From positions 434,001 through 498,000 of the forward strand of contig PADC01000006.1 in assembly GCA_002700385.1 (NCBI GenBank): a DNA stretch of 64,000 bases. The letters run 5' to 3'. Within the stretch, counting starts at the first letter, position 1; each line of letters begins with the position of its first letter. This document shows positions 27,969-35,764 of this stretch, one piece after another. The translations under genes and the position numbers were made by a program. The notes beneath the pieces are model-generated. The model made no database searches. It saw nothing but the letters and a program-made list of their open reading frames with translations, and was not told the origin of the DNA. The stretch comes from Cycloclasticus sp. GTDB taxonomy: Bacteria > Pseudomonadota > Gammaproteobacteria > Methylococcales > Cycloclasticaceae.

Positions 27969-28400
27969 ATGAAAAAAACAAACCTTATTCTCATCATTCT
28001 CATGTTCTGTTTAACCGTTTTTTCCGGAATGGCCACAGCGTCAAAATCGACAGGTGTTTTTATTGATCTTTCAAGCCCCGATATTTTTAAAATTCACCGT
28101 GCCTTTGCTGTTGGCACCATGCTGAGGACCACTCAAGATGTTGATGTTACCGTCTATATCAGTCTTGCCGTCACTCCTTATGTTAATAAGGATTACCCTG
28201 TCGCAAAAATGCTATCGCTTAGAGGCCAGAATGTACATCAACATATGGAAGACTTTATGAAAGTCGGCGGTAAAATTATGGTCTGTTCAATGTGTCTTGC
28301 AGGGCATGGCATTGACCCGGACAATATGCTGCCAGGGCTAACAACGGGCATGCCGGGGAAACTGATGATGGCTGAGGGTGTTAAATTATTGAGTTATTAA
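27969..28400 (+). CDS. exported DsrE/TusD-like sulfur-carrier-type protein
   Basis: The 143-residue protein has a signal-like hydrophobic N-terminus (residues 5-22, FSGMATA). A DsrE-like alpha/beta domain follows with AFAVGTMLRTTQDVDVTVYIS and a C-terminal VCSMCLAGHGI (Cys106 and Cys109) that resembles the redox Cys of DsrE/TusD/YchN proteins. Most members of this family are cytoplasmic, so a secreted version is notable. A function in periplasmic sulfur or metal trafficking under low oxygen is inferred from the FNR box. AGGAG lies 8 bases before the ATG. Confidence 0.75.
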   Translation: MKKTNLILIILMFCLTVFSGMATASKSTGVFIDLSSPDIFKIHRAFAVGTMLRTTQDVDVTVYISLAVTPYVNKDYPVAKMLSLRGQNVHQHMEDFMKVGGKIMVCSMCLAGHGIDPDNMLPGLTTGMPGKLMMAEGVKLLSY

Positions 28401-28425
28401 TCACCCTGTAATCCCTCGCGTAAAC

Positions 28426-28456
28426 AAGGCGATTCCTCCCTATGAGGTGTCGCCTT
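28426..28456. terminator. hairpin between the DsrE-like and ybbP genes
   Basis: AAGGCGA (28426-28432) pairs with TCGCCTT (28450-28456), and CCTC/GAGG extend the stem inside. A short AT-rich tail follows. It lies between two convergent genes (28400 and 28464), where a shared terminator is expected. Confidence 0.65.
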
Positions 28457-28463
28457 ATTTATA

Positions 28464-30947
28464 TCAAACGTCTCGTAACACGTACATCGGAGGCTTGTTC
28501 ACTACTTCCCTTACACCCCAAAAGCCCGCAACAACAATACAAATTGCGCTAAAAAGCGGTACTAAAATAATCAGTTTTACATTAAAGTAAAAATCCAAAT
28601 TCAACACGTAGGTATACAAACCAAACAAAACCAGTTGGAACATCAACACAGCAATGAGCCCCGACATGAGGCCAATAATAGAAAACTCAACTAAGTGCGC
28701 TTTTCTTAATAATTCTCGATTTGCGCCTAATGTTCTCATCAATGCGCCTTCAGAAATTCGGTGATCCAATGTCGAATAAATAGACGCCAACAATACTGTT
28801 AATCCAGCCAATAAGGCAAAATACAACAAATAATTAATAGCGGCGGTTAACTGCCCCAAAATAGTTTTTATTTGCTGAAGCATTGCTTCTACTTCCAAGA
28901 CGGACATCGTCGGAAATTTTTTCACCAAAGCATTCAACCGTTTTTTATTTTTTTCTGATAAATAAAAACTGGTGATGTATGTGGTTGGGAAATCTTTTAA
29001 TGTTTTTTCAGATATAACCATGTAAAAGTTCGGTTTCATTGTATCCCACTGCACGCTACGTATATGCGTTACGCTCACATCAATTTGCTCACTACCAATA
29101 CTGAAGGTAAGGCGATCACCCAAGCTAACCCCCAGACTGTCGGCTAATTTACTTTCTATGGAGACGTCATCTTTTCCAGTCGCCTCCCATTGACCGGCGA
29201 TTGTTTTATTATCTTGCGGTAACTCATCAGCCCATGTAAGGCTTAAATCACGATGTGTTGCTCGTTCACCTTGCGAATCCTTACTCACAATCTGCTGTAC
29301 AGGCACATCATTAATACCAACCAAGCGGCCTCGAACAACCGGATGAAAAGTTGCCAGAGGCACACCGTGCTGATTCAATTCGTGTTCAAACGATTCTAAT
29401 TGGTGTGGGAAGATGTTAATCGCAAAATAATTGGGCGCTTCTTCAGGAATTTGCTGCTGCCAATCAGCTAATAAATCGTTTCTTACCGTGAAGCTAATCA
29501 ACATTGCTAATAGGGTAATGCTGAACGCCAACACTTGGGCCACGCTAGCCTTTGGTTCCCTCAATACACCTTGCAAACCGAGGCGCCAACTTAAACCAAC
29601 ACGAGGTAACAGTGTCTTGGATTTCAATAAGATAGCGTAAAGCAGCCAAGATGAAATAACCACTGCAACCAGCCCCCCACCCATAATGGATAGCATCAGT
29701 TTTAAGTCATTCGTGTATTGAAAAATAAGGCCTGAAATTAAGGCGATGGCTAAACCATAAACCAACCAACCGCTGCTGTTTACAGGCTCCAGTTCTCTGC
29801 GTAACACACGAAGTGGTGAGACGCGTTTCAGTCGAAGTAAGGGCGGTAATGAAAAGCCCACCAAGATAGCAATGCCCGTCATAAACCCCAACATCACGGC
29901 AATAAAACTAGGTGCTGAGACTTTAGCAGGCAGCAAACTACGTAACAAATGAAACAACGCTTCTTGCGTCAACCAACCAAACAGCAAACCAAGGGAGCAA
30001 GCCACTAGACCTAAAATAAAAAACTGATACAAAAAAATCAGCAAAATATCATTCTGCTGGCACCCTAAACAGCGCAATATGGCGGTTGAATTAAAATGCC
30101 TCTCACTGTATCGACGACTCGACATCGCGATGGCCACGCCAGCAATTAAAATAACCAAGATGCTCGATAAGCCTAAATAACGCTCCGCTCGTGACAACGC
30201 ATTACCCAGCTCTGGTCGATCCTCATGGACGTCCATTAGCCGTTGCGATGGTAACAATAGAGGCTTCACCCATTCATTGAACCGATTAATCGCATCAGCC
30301 TCTCCACTAAATTGGAAAAAATAACGAACTCGACTCCCGGGTTGCAATATCTTCGTGGCTTTTAAATCCACATCGCTCATCATCACCCGTGGTGATAAAC
30401 TGTAGACATCGCCGCGTTTATCTGGCTCATAACTAATGATCTGGCTGATCTTAAAGGCCTTCTCACCGACTGTTAACGAATCACCTATCGCTAACGTTAA
30501 GGCCGATAAAACACGTCTATCAACCCAAACCTTTCCGGCTTTAGGGCCTTCCTGTTGAACCACTTCTAACTCACCACCGATCTGCTCTTTTGTTTTTAGC
30601 TGGCCACGTAAGGGATACCCCGTACTAACGGCTTTTACACTGGCTAAGAGCAGGTCATCCTTGTTAATCAGCACCGTTGAAAATTCCACCGTTCTAGCTT
30701 GTTCCAAACCCAGCTGCTCAGCTTTCTCAATCCAATCTTCTGGCAGCAAATCCGAACTGGTTACGACCAAATCAGCTGCTAAAAATTCTGCCGCTTGAGC
30801 ATTCATTGTTCGATGCATTCGATCAGCAAACAAACTAATAGCAGTTGAGCTTGTAACAGCAATAATTAATGCCAAACCTAAAAGCGTTAGCTCACCACTG
30901 TAAGCATCACGTTTTAACAAGCGTAACGCCAACTTGAATCTATTCAT
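28464..30947 (-). CDS. ybbP: ABC transporter permease, YbbP (FtsX/MacB-type)
   Basis: The 827-residue protein has an N-terminal helix (about 18-38, GLALIIAVTSSTAISLFAD) followed by a large periplasmic domain. Three helices in the middle, a second periplasmic domain (from about 505) and a final group of helices (from about 690) complete it. This is the ten-helix, double FtsX-domain layout of YbbP. FGWLTQEALFHLLRSLLP and LRVLRRELEP lie in the middle block. It overlaps ybbA by 4 bases. Its role is unclear; lipid or lipoprotein-related functions are suggested for the family. Confidence 0.92.
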   Translation of the reverse strand: MNRFKLALRLLKRDAYSGELTLLGLALIIAVTSSTAISLFADRMHRTMNAQAAEFLAADLVVTSSDLLPEDWIEKAEQLGLEQARTVEFSTVLINKDDLLLASVKAVSTGYPLRGQLKTKEQIGGELEVVQQEGPKAGKVWVDRRVLSALTLAIGDSLTVGEKAFKISQIISYEPDKRGDVYSLSPRVMMSDVDLKATKILQPGSRVRYFFQFSGEADAINRFNEWVKPLLLPSQRLMDVHEDRPELGNALSRAERYLGLSSILVILIAGVAIAMSSRRYSERHFNSTAILRCLGCQQNDILLIFLYQFFILGLVACSLGLLFGWLTQEALFHLLRSLLPAKVSAPSFIAVMLGFMTGIAILVGFSLPPLLRLKRVSPLRVLRRELEPVNSSGWLVYGLAIALISGLIFQYTNDLKLMLSIMGGGLVAVVISSWLLYAILLKSKTLLPRVGLSWRLGLQGVLREPKASVAQVLAFSITLLAMLISFTVRNDLLADWQQQIPEEAPNYFAINIFPHQLESFEHELNQHGVPLATFHPVVRGRLVGINDVPVQQIVSKDSQGERATHRDLSLTWADELPQDNKTIAGQWEATGKDDVSIESKLADSLGVSLGDRLTFSIGSEQIDVSVTHIRSVQWDTMKPNFYMVISEKTLKDFPTTYITSFYLSEKNKKRLNALVKKFPTMSVLEVEAMLQQIKTILGQLTAAINYLLYFALLAGLTVLLASIYSTLDHRISEGALMRTLGANRELLRKAHLVEFSIIGLMSGLIAVLMFQLVLFGLYTYVLNLDFYFNVKLIILVPLFSAICIVVAGFWGVREVVNKPPMYVLRDV

Positions 30948-31621
30948 ACTAATTGCCCAGCCTCAATCTGCACACTGCGTTGGCATCGTGAAGCCAACAC
31001 CTTATCGTGTGTCACCAGCACCAGTGTTGTGTTTTTTTCTTGGTTTAATTCAAACAGTAACTCAATGATTTGCTCACCGGTTTTACTATCCAAATTGCCC
31101 GTGGGTTCATCTGCAAACAAAATGGCCGGTTGGGTTACGAAAGCGCGAGCAAGAGCGACTCGTTGCTGCTCACCCCCTGACAATTTCATGGGCGTGTGAC
31201 CTAAACGATGCCCAAGACCGACTCTGTTCAACAAGTCCGTGGCTGTTTTTTTTGCCTGCTGATCACCACGTAATTCCAGCGGTAACATCACATTTTCCAA
31301 GGCACTCAAACGCTGCATTAATTGGAACGATTGAAAAACAAAGCCAACTAGTTTATTGCGAATATCCGCGCGGCCATCTTCATCCAAAGCCGTTAAGTCT
31401 ACCCCGTCTAATTTAATGATGCCTTCCGACGGGCTGTCCAATCCAGCCAACAATCCCAGCAAGGTGGATTTACCCGAGCCAGAAGCGCCAACAATCGCTA
31501 TACTTTCTCCTTTGTTAATTGTTAAATCAACAGAAGATAAAATACTTAAATCGCCATCAGCGACAGATACTTTTTTTCCCAGACTTTTTGTTTCAATAAT
31601 TGGACGGCTAGTTTTAGACAT
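30944..31621 (-). CDS. ybbA: ABC transporter ATPase, YbbA
   Basis: The 225-residue ATPase begins MSKTSRPIIETKSLGKKV and has the Walker A GASGSGKST, Q-loop VFQSFQLMQRL, signature LSGGEQQRVALARA, Walker B ILFADEPTGNLD and H-loop VTHD, of the LolD/MacB type. A longer frame from 31684 exists, but it would run deep into tesA, so I use 31621. Its ATG overlaps the ATG of tesA on the opposite strand (the four bases CATG). E. coli has a similar tight tesA/ybbA head-to-head layout. Confidence 0.93.
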   Translation of the reverse strand: MSKTSRPIIETKSLGKKVSVADGDLSILSSVDLTINKGESIAIVGASGSGKSTLLGLLAGLDSPSEGIIKLDGVDLTALDEDGRADIRNKLVGFVFQSFQLMQRLSALENVMLPLELRGDQQAKKTATDLLNRVGLGHRLGHTPMKLSGGEQQRVALARAFVTQPAILFADEPTGNLDSKTGEQIIELLFELNQEKNTTLVLVTHDKVLASRCQRSVQIEAGQLV

Positions 31622-32219
31622 GATTAGAATTTTTTTACTGTTAATATTAACGTTATTTTCATCCACACTTTTTGCCAAATCCATCGTTGTGCTTGGCGAT
31701 AGTATCAGTGCTGGTTATGGTATGCCCATTGAAAAAGGATGGGTTCACCTATTACAACAAACACTGAATGAACAACACAACACTTACACACTAATTAATC
31801 AAAGTATTAGTGGAGATACGACCGCGGGTGGACTGGCTCGGATTGACAAAATCTTAGAACAACACAAGCCCAAAATAGTTCTATTAGAATTGGGGGCAAA
31901 TGATGGTTTGCGCGGCATGCCACCTACACTGATCAAAAACAATCTGCGCGAACTCATTAAACGAATACAAAAAACCAACGCCAAGGTGTTATTACTCAGT
32001 ATGCGCATTCCTTCAAATTACGGAAAACGTTACACCGATATGTTTTACAACAACTACCCGGATCTCGCTGAGGAAATGGGCATCCCTTTTGTCCCCTTTA
32101 TTTTGGAAGACGTTGCACTCGTGCAGGGCATGATGCAACAAGATGGTTTACATCCCAATGAAAAGGCGCAACCCATTATTGCTGAACGAGTTAGAGAATA
32201 TTTAGCGCCTTTGTTATAA
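31620..32219 (+). CDS. tesA: periplasmic thioesterase I/lysophospholipase L1
   Basis: TesA hydrolyses acyl-CoA, lysophospholipids and peptide esters in the periplasm. The 199-residue SGNH hydrolase has a signal peptide (residues 1-19, ending LFA) and block I GDSISAGYG (Ser28). Block II is SGDTTAGGLARID, block III GANDGLRG, and block V DGLHPNEKAQ (Asp/His). All four SGNH blocks are intact. The frame is open far upstream (31356), but that part is antisense to ybbA. The ATG at 31620 makes the correct signal-peptide protein. Confidence 0.94.
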   Translation: MIRIFLLLILTLFSSTLFAKSIVVLGDSISAGYGMPIEKGWVHLLQQTLNEQHNTYTLINQSISGDTTAGGLARIDKILEQHKPKIVLLELGANDGLRGMPPTLIKNNLRELIKRIQKTNAKVLLLSMRIPSNYGKRYTDMFYNNYPDLAEEMGIPFVPFILEDVALVQGMMQQDGLHPNEKAQPIIAERVREYLAPLL

Positions 32220-32250
32220 GCAGTGTGCTGTTAAAGTAGACTAGAAACCG

Positions 32251-32625
32251 TCATGATGTTTTACAACTTAACCGTTTATCGACAGATTTTCGGTATAAAT
32301 AACTCAGCACCGGCTTGATGACCGGTAAACAAATAACCGTGCCCAATACCCAAAGTAACGGAATGTCTTTCATCAAAAGGCTATACGCGTCCATTTCCGA
32401 ATGGATAACACCCTGACCATCTTTGATATGCAATTCTCGCAGTGCATTAATAGGTTCAATACCTTGCCTGCGTAAGGCGTCTTCTTGGCCGGTAATATCA
32501 AACCAAATAAATCGCGACGCTCTTTTACCCGCAAACCATTCAAAGGCCTTTCTGTCTTTAACACAACCTGGGCACGACCCATCGTAATAAACAGTAATAG
32601 TATTATTGTTTCCCACGACCAACAT
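32251..32625 (-). CDS. DCC-family (DUF393) thiol-disulfide oxidoreductase-like protein
   Basis: The 124-residue protein has VYYDGSCPGC (Cys18 and Cys21), a variant of the DGxCPxC motif that names the DCC family. FIWFDITGQED and the C-terminal hydrophobic LLWVLGTVICLPVIKPVLSYLYRK stretch follow. Function in the family is mostly unknown; a thioredoxin-like redox role is presumed. It is followed on the left by tesA's convergent end. The dodecin remnant lies just upstream, so the three leftward genes may form one unit under the FNR box. Confidence 0.8.
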   Translation of the reverse strand: MLVVGNNNTITVYYDGSCPGCVKDRKAFEWFAGKRASRFIWFDITGQEDALRRQGIEPINALRELHIKDGQGVIHSEMDAYSLLMKDIPLLWVLGTVICLPVIKPVLSYLYRKSVDKRLSCKTS

Positions 32626-32662
32626 TTCTCACTGTATGACTCGGTTACTCGCAAATCAGCCG

Positions 32663-32872
32663 TTAGTTTTCTATTCTAAACCCAATTTTTAGCGTCACTT
32701 GCCAATGCTTGATACGATTATTAGAAATATGCCCACGAGTCTCAATAACCTCAAACCAATCCATGTTTTTAACTGTTTTTGAGGCCGCTTCAATGGCATT
32801 ATTAATAGCGTCATCTGTCCCTACTTCTGAACTGCCCGTCAACTCAATATGCTTCTAGGTATGATGAGTCAT
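32663..32872 (-). pseudogene. dodecin gene with an amber stop at codon 6
   Basis: Dodecins are 65-75-residue dodecameric flavin-binding proteins. The reading frame from ATG at 32872 to TAA at 32663 spells a complete 69-residue dodecin. It has HIELTGSSEVGTDDAINNAI, then ASKTVKNMDWFEVIETRGHI and IKHWQVTLKIGFRIEN, including the Trp of the flavin site (NMDWFEV). Codon 6 is TAG at 32855-32857, where a Tyr (TAC/TAT) is expected (HVYKVIEL in relatives). No good start lies soon after it. The rest has no lesion, so the break is recent, suppressed or a sequencing error. Confidence 0.85.
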
Positions 32873-33029
32873 AAAAATCTCCTGTTGTTGCTTTTGAGTC
32901 TTCAGCATATACCTTGAATCTGATTCCAGCAACAACTGGCAAACCTGAGTTTTTGAGACAAGTGTTTAACCATATGTAAATAAACACCTGATTAAAAAGG
33001 TCTACTAATAAAAAATTCAGCGAATTCGA

Positions 33030-33146
33030 TTAACCTCTGCTTTTTAAAAACCAGCCAATAAACCCCGCCATACCGACCATAAAAAGAATAACAAGTAAGG
33101 ATAAAATACCACCCCAGCTGCCCAATAATTCGTTCCATAGTTCCAT
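33030..33146 (-). CDS. DUF3149-type small membrane protein (38 residues)
   Basis: The frame from ATG at 33146 gives MELWNELLGSWGGILSLLVI, then FMVGMAGFIGWFLKSRG, with one membrane helix and a basic end. DUF3149 proteins have the same start MELWKELFGTW and length. AGAGG lies 7 bases before the ATG, a good ribosome binding site. An FNR box lies 77 bases upstream with a fitting -10. The function of the family is unknown. Confidence 0.75.
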   Translation of the reverse strand: MELWNELLGSWGGILSLLVILFMVGMAGFIGWFLKSRG

Positions 33147-33193
33147 AATAAAACCTCTAATTAACAGAAAATTTAATATTTAATGCTGTGTTT

Positions 33194-33236
33194 AAGATAC
33201 TCTCTCGCGGATCTTTTACGCATTGATCTTGATCAA
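33194..33236 (-). promoter_or_regulatory. FNR/ANR box and class II promoter of the DUF3149 gene
   Basis: TTGAT-CTTG-ATCAA at 33223-33236 is a second perfect FNR half-site pair. On the minus strand a -10-like TATCTT (33199-33194) begins 31 bases after the centre, as in class II FNR promoters. The leader to the DUF3149 ATG would be about 40 bases. The carbonic anhydrase gene starts 200 bases away on the other side, so control of it is less likely. The 33147-33436 gap otherwise shows nothing. Confidence 0.7.
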
Positions 33237-33436
33237 TCAATGGGGCATTTTCGATAAAAACTTTAATTTAAAGACCTGATTATTATTTTATAGTCGCCCT
33301 TCTACTGTCGATGTCTTAATTATTCTGCTGATTTTTGAGTTTTTTTGCACTCATCTACCCGTGAGCTTACTTTTTCATTCTGGTAGAATTTAATCCCTGA
33401 CTGAGGCCTCTAATAAATAAATACCCGTTACCGACT

Positions 33437-34039
33437 ATGGAAAACTTAGAACATCTTTTTAAAAACAATAAAGAGTGGGCAGAATCAATTACAAAAGAAG
33501 ACCCAGATTTCTTTACCAACTTATCCAAATTACAGTCACCTGAATACCTTTGGATTGGCTGTTCTGACAGCCGGGTTCCTTCTAATCAACTCCTTAATCT
33601 TGCGCCTGGTGAGGTCTTTGTCCACCGTAATATTGCCAATATGGTTATCCACAGTGATTTAAACTGCCTTTCTGTTATTCAATATGCCGTTGAAGTTCTT
33701 AAAGTAAAACACATTATTGTTTGCGGCCATTATGGCTGCGGTGGCATCAAGGCATCAATGGAAAATAGTGACCACGGGCTAATTGATAACTGGCTGGGCC
33801 ATATCAAAGATGTACACCGCCTTCACGCCGATGAATTAAAAAAAATCAGTGATGCGACTGACAAACTCCACCGATTGTGCGAACTGAATGTCATTGAACA
33901 AGTGAGTAATATTTGTAACACCACCATCGTAAAAAACGCTTGGAAAAACGGTGCAAGCTTATCCGTTCACGGCTGGATTTATAATATTGAAAATGGCATT
34001 TTGAAAGATATTATTGAAACGCCTATCACCCAAGCATAA
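33437..34039 (+). CDS. can: beta-class carbonic anhydrase
   Basis: The enzyme interconverts CO2 and bicarbonate. The 200-residue protein has all four zinc-site residues at the E. coli Can positions: Cys42 and Asp44 in WIGCSDSRVP, His98 and Cys101 in VCGHYGCGGIKA. HRNIANMV and the C-terminal VHGWIYNIENGIL complete the fold. The start is at the usual place, MENLEHLFKNNKEWAE. It has its own region of 290 bases upstream and stands opposite DUF2721. Confidence 0.96.
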   Translation: MENLEHLFKNNKEWAESITKEDPDFFTNLSKLQSPEYLWIGCSDSRVPSNQLLNLAPGEVFVHRNIANMVIHSDLNCLSVIQYAVEVLKVKHIIVCGHYGCGGIKASMENSDHGLIDNWLGHIKDVHRLHADELKKISDATDKLHRLCELNVIEQVSNICNTTIVKNAWKNGASLSVHGWIYNIENGILKDIIETPITQA

Positions 34040-34056
34040 GCTGATTGTAGATTTCT

Positions 34057-34440
34057 CTAACAGTCAATATCCTCAAGTTCGATATTCAGTGCCTGGCCAG
34101 AAATGATTAATTCGTATAAAGAAACAACAAGTGACGACATCATTAACACCAAGCTGATAATAAAAGCCTGTTGACCAAATTCGTTTGCAGCCAAAAATAA
34201 TAAAAACATCGCCGCCACACAAAAACTGATACTCAATACGCCTAGGACCTGCATCAGAATAATCAACCTGATGCGCAACCTTAAACTAATAATTTGACGC
34301 GCGATCAGCTCTTTGTTCGTCTCATTAATTTGTTGATGTAAGCCCCTTATAACACTGGCCAAACCCATAAAACGGTTTGTATAAGCCAACAGCAAAAGTG
34401 AAATGGCCGGAAACAATAAGGCAGGGGTTGATAGCTCCAT
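34057..34440 (-). CDS. DUF2721 membrane protein
   Basis: With ATG at 34440 the protein has 127 residues and three hydrophobic segments (about 5-20, 60-82 and 92-112). It starts MELSTPALLFPAISLLLLAYTNRF and continues LRLRIRLIILMQVLGVLSISF, the DUF2721 pattern. The frame is open to a GTG at 34488, inside tolC, but those extra residues are not hydrophobic and are not family-like. It is the last gene of the TetR-RND operon; the function is unknown. Confidence 0.75.
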   Translation of the reverse strand: MELSTPALLFPAISLLLLAYTNRFMGLASVIRGLHQQINETNKELIARQIISLRLRIRLIILMQVLGVLSISFCVAAMFLLFLAANEFGQQAFIISLVLMMSSLVVSLYELIISGQALNIELEDIDC

Positions 34441-34477
34441 ATTCAATAATCGATGGTTATCCAAATAATATTGAACA

Positions 34478-35764
34478 TTATAGGTCACTCACTGCTCTTC
34501 GCAGTCTGATATTTGCCAAAACGGCATCATAAATCGCATTTGCATGATTATTGTGGCTGCCTGTGCGAAGCGCTTCGGCACTGAGCACATCTGTATTGGT
34601 TGATAAGCCATGCTCATAACGATCACGATTCACCCTTAAATTCTCTTCCGCTTGACTAATCGATTGTTCTGTCACAACAAGTCGTTTGCGTGTTTCTTGA
34701 ACAGCTAACCAATATTGTCTTACTTGAAGCTTTACTAAACTGAGCATCTCATCGTATTGTTGTTCGATTGACCGAGCTTGTCGTGCTGTCGCTGAAGCTT
34801 GATGTTGTATCGACCCACCATCGAATAATGTCCATTTTAAACCCACCCCAACGAGCCACTGACCTTCATGTACTTGATATTTATTTTCTTTATAACTATA
34901 GCCACCACTCAAGGCAAGCTGAGGAGCATTTTTTGCCCGGATGGCATCGGCCTTAGAATCTAATGCTGCCATTTGTTGTTTTAAAACGCGTAATTCATAA
35001 CGCGCCTTAATGGCTTGAACCATCAAGTCATCCAATGAACCCTCCACAGTAACAGGTGCTACCTCCTCCAATTCAACCACTGTTTGAAAGGCTCGACCTA
35101 ACAATCGATTGTATGCAGAACGACTGATATCCAGCATATTTTTAACCTGAAGCGCCTGTTGGGTTGCATCGGCCAAAGCCACTCGAGCCGCCAATAAATC
35201 ATTACGTGACACCATCCCCTGCTCAAATAAATTTTCCACGTCCTTCTGGTGAGACTCAAGGCTCGCCACATGGCTGTTTGCGACCTCAAATGCCTTTGTC
35301 GACCTTAAAACTCCAATATAGGCTTCCGCCACCCTCAATTTGAGGTCCAGCACTTTACCGACTTGAAGATGTTTTGACGCTTTTAAAGAGGCTGAGGCTG
35401 CATCAATACCGCCACTAATTTGCCCGCCCGTATACAGAGGCAACACGGTCATCGCTTGGTATGAATAACTGTCTTTTTCAGCTAATGGAAACTGTGTTGC
35501 CAAGCCACCAAAGTTAACCTTTGCTTCCGGGTCATTTTCAAGAGCAGTAAAGCCCCCGTCTACTGTCAAATTTGGTAACCGTGCTGCTTTTGCAGCCTTT
35601 AACTGATACTCACTCGCTTGGGTATTTTCACGCACTGCTTGCAAACCATGATCATACTCAATCGCTATACTCCATGCTTGCTGTAGTGTTTCCGCCTGAA
35701 TCAATGTCGGTAATAACAATCCCAGGCATATTAAAAAATGACCACCATACTTTTTAGTCACCAT
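34478..35764 (-). CDS. TolC-family outer membrane efflux channel protein
   Basis: The 428-residue protein has a signal peptide (about 1-24) and the two OEP repeats of the TolC fold. Each repeat has long helices rich in Ala/Gln (IEYDHGLQAVRENTQASEY ... ALADATQQALQVKNMLDISRSAYN) and conserved GxxP-type turns. The start ATG overlaps the RND stop by one base (TAATG), so it is translated with that pump. It forms the outer-membrane tunnel for the RND pump. Confidence 0.9.
   Translation of the reverse strand: MVTKKYGGHFLICLGLLLPTLIQAETLQQAWSIAIEYDHGLQAVRENTQASEYQLKAAKAARLPNLTVDGGFTALENDPEAKVNFGGLATQFPLAEKDSYSYQAMTVLPLYTGGQISGGIDAASASLKASKHLQVGKVLDLKLRVAEAYIGVLRSTKAFEVANSHVASLESHQKDVENLFEQGMVSRNDLLAARVALADATQQALQVKNMLDISRSAYNRLLGRAFQTVVELEEVAPVTVEGSLDDLMVQAIKARYELRVLKQQMAALDSKADAIRAKNAPQLALSGGYSYKENKYQVHEGQWLVGVGLKWTLFDGGSIQHQASATARQARSIEQQYDEMLSLVKLQVRQYWLAVQETRKRLVVTEQSISQAEENLRVNRDRYEHGLSTNTDVLSAEALRTGSHNNHANAIYDAVLANIRLRRAVSDL

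Noticed and set aside
31356-31619. Open extension upstream of tesA
   Set aside because: It is antisense to ybbA; the signal peptide begins at 31620.
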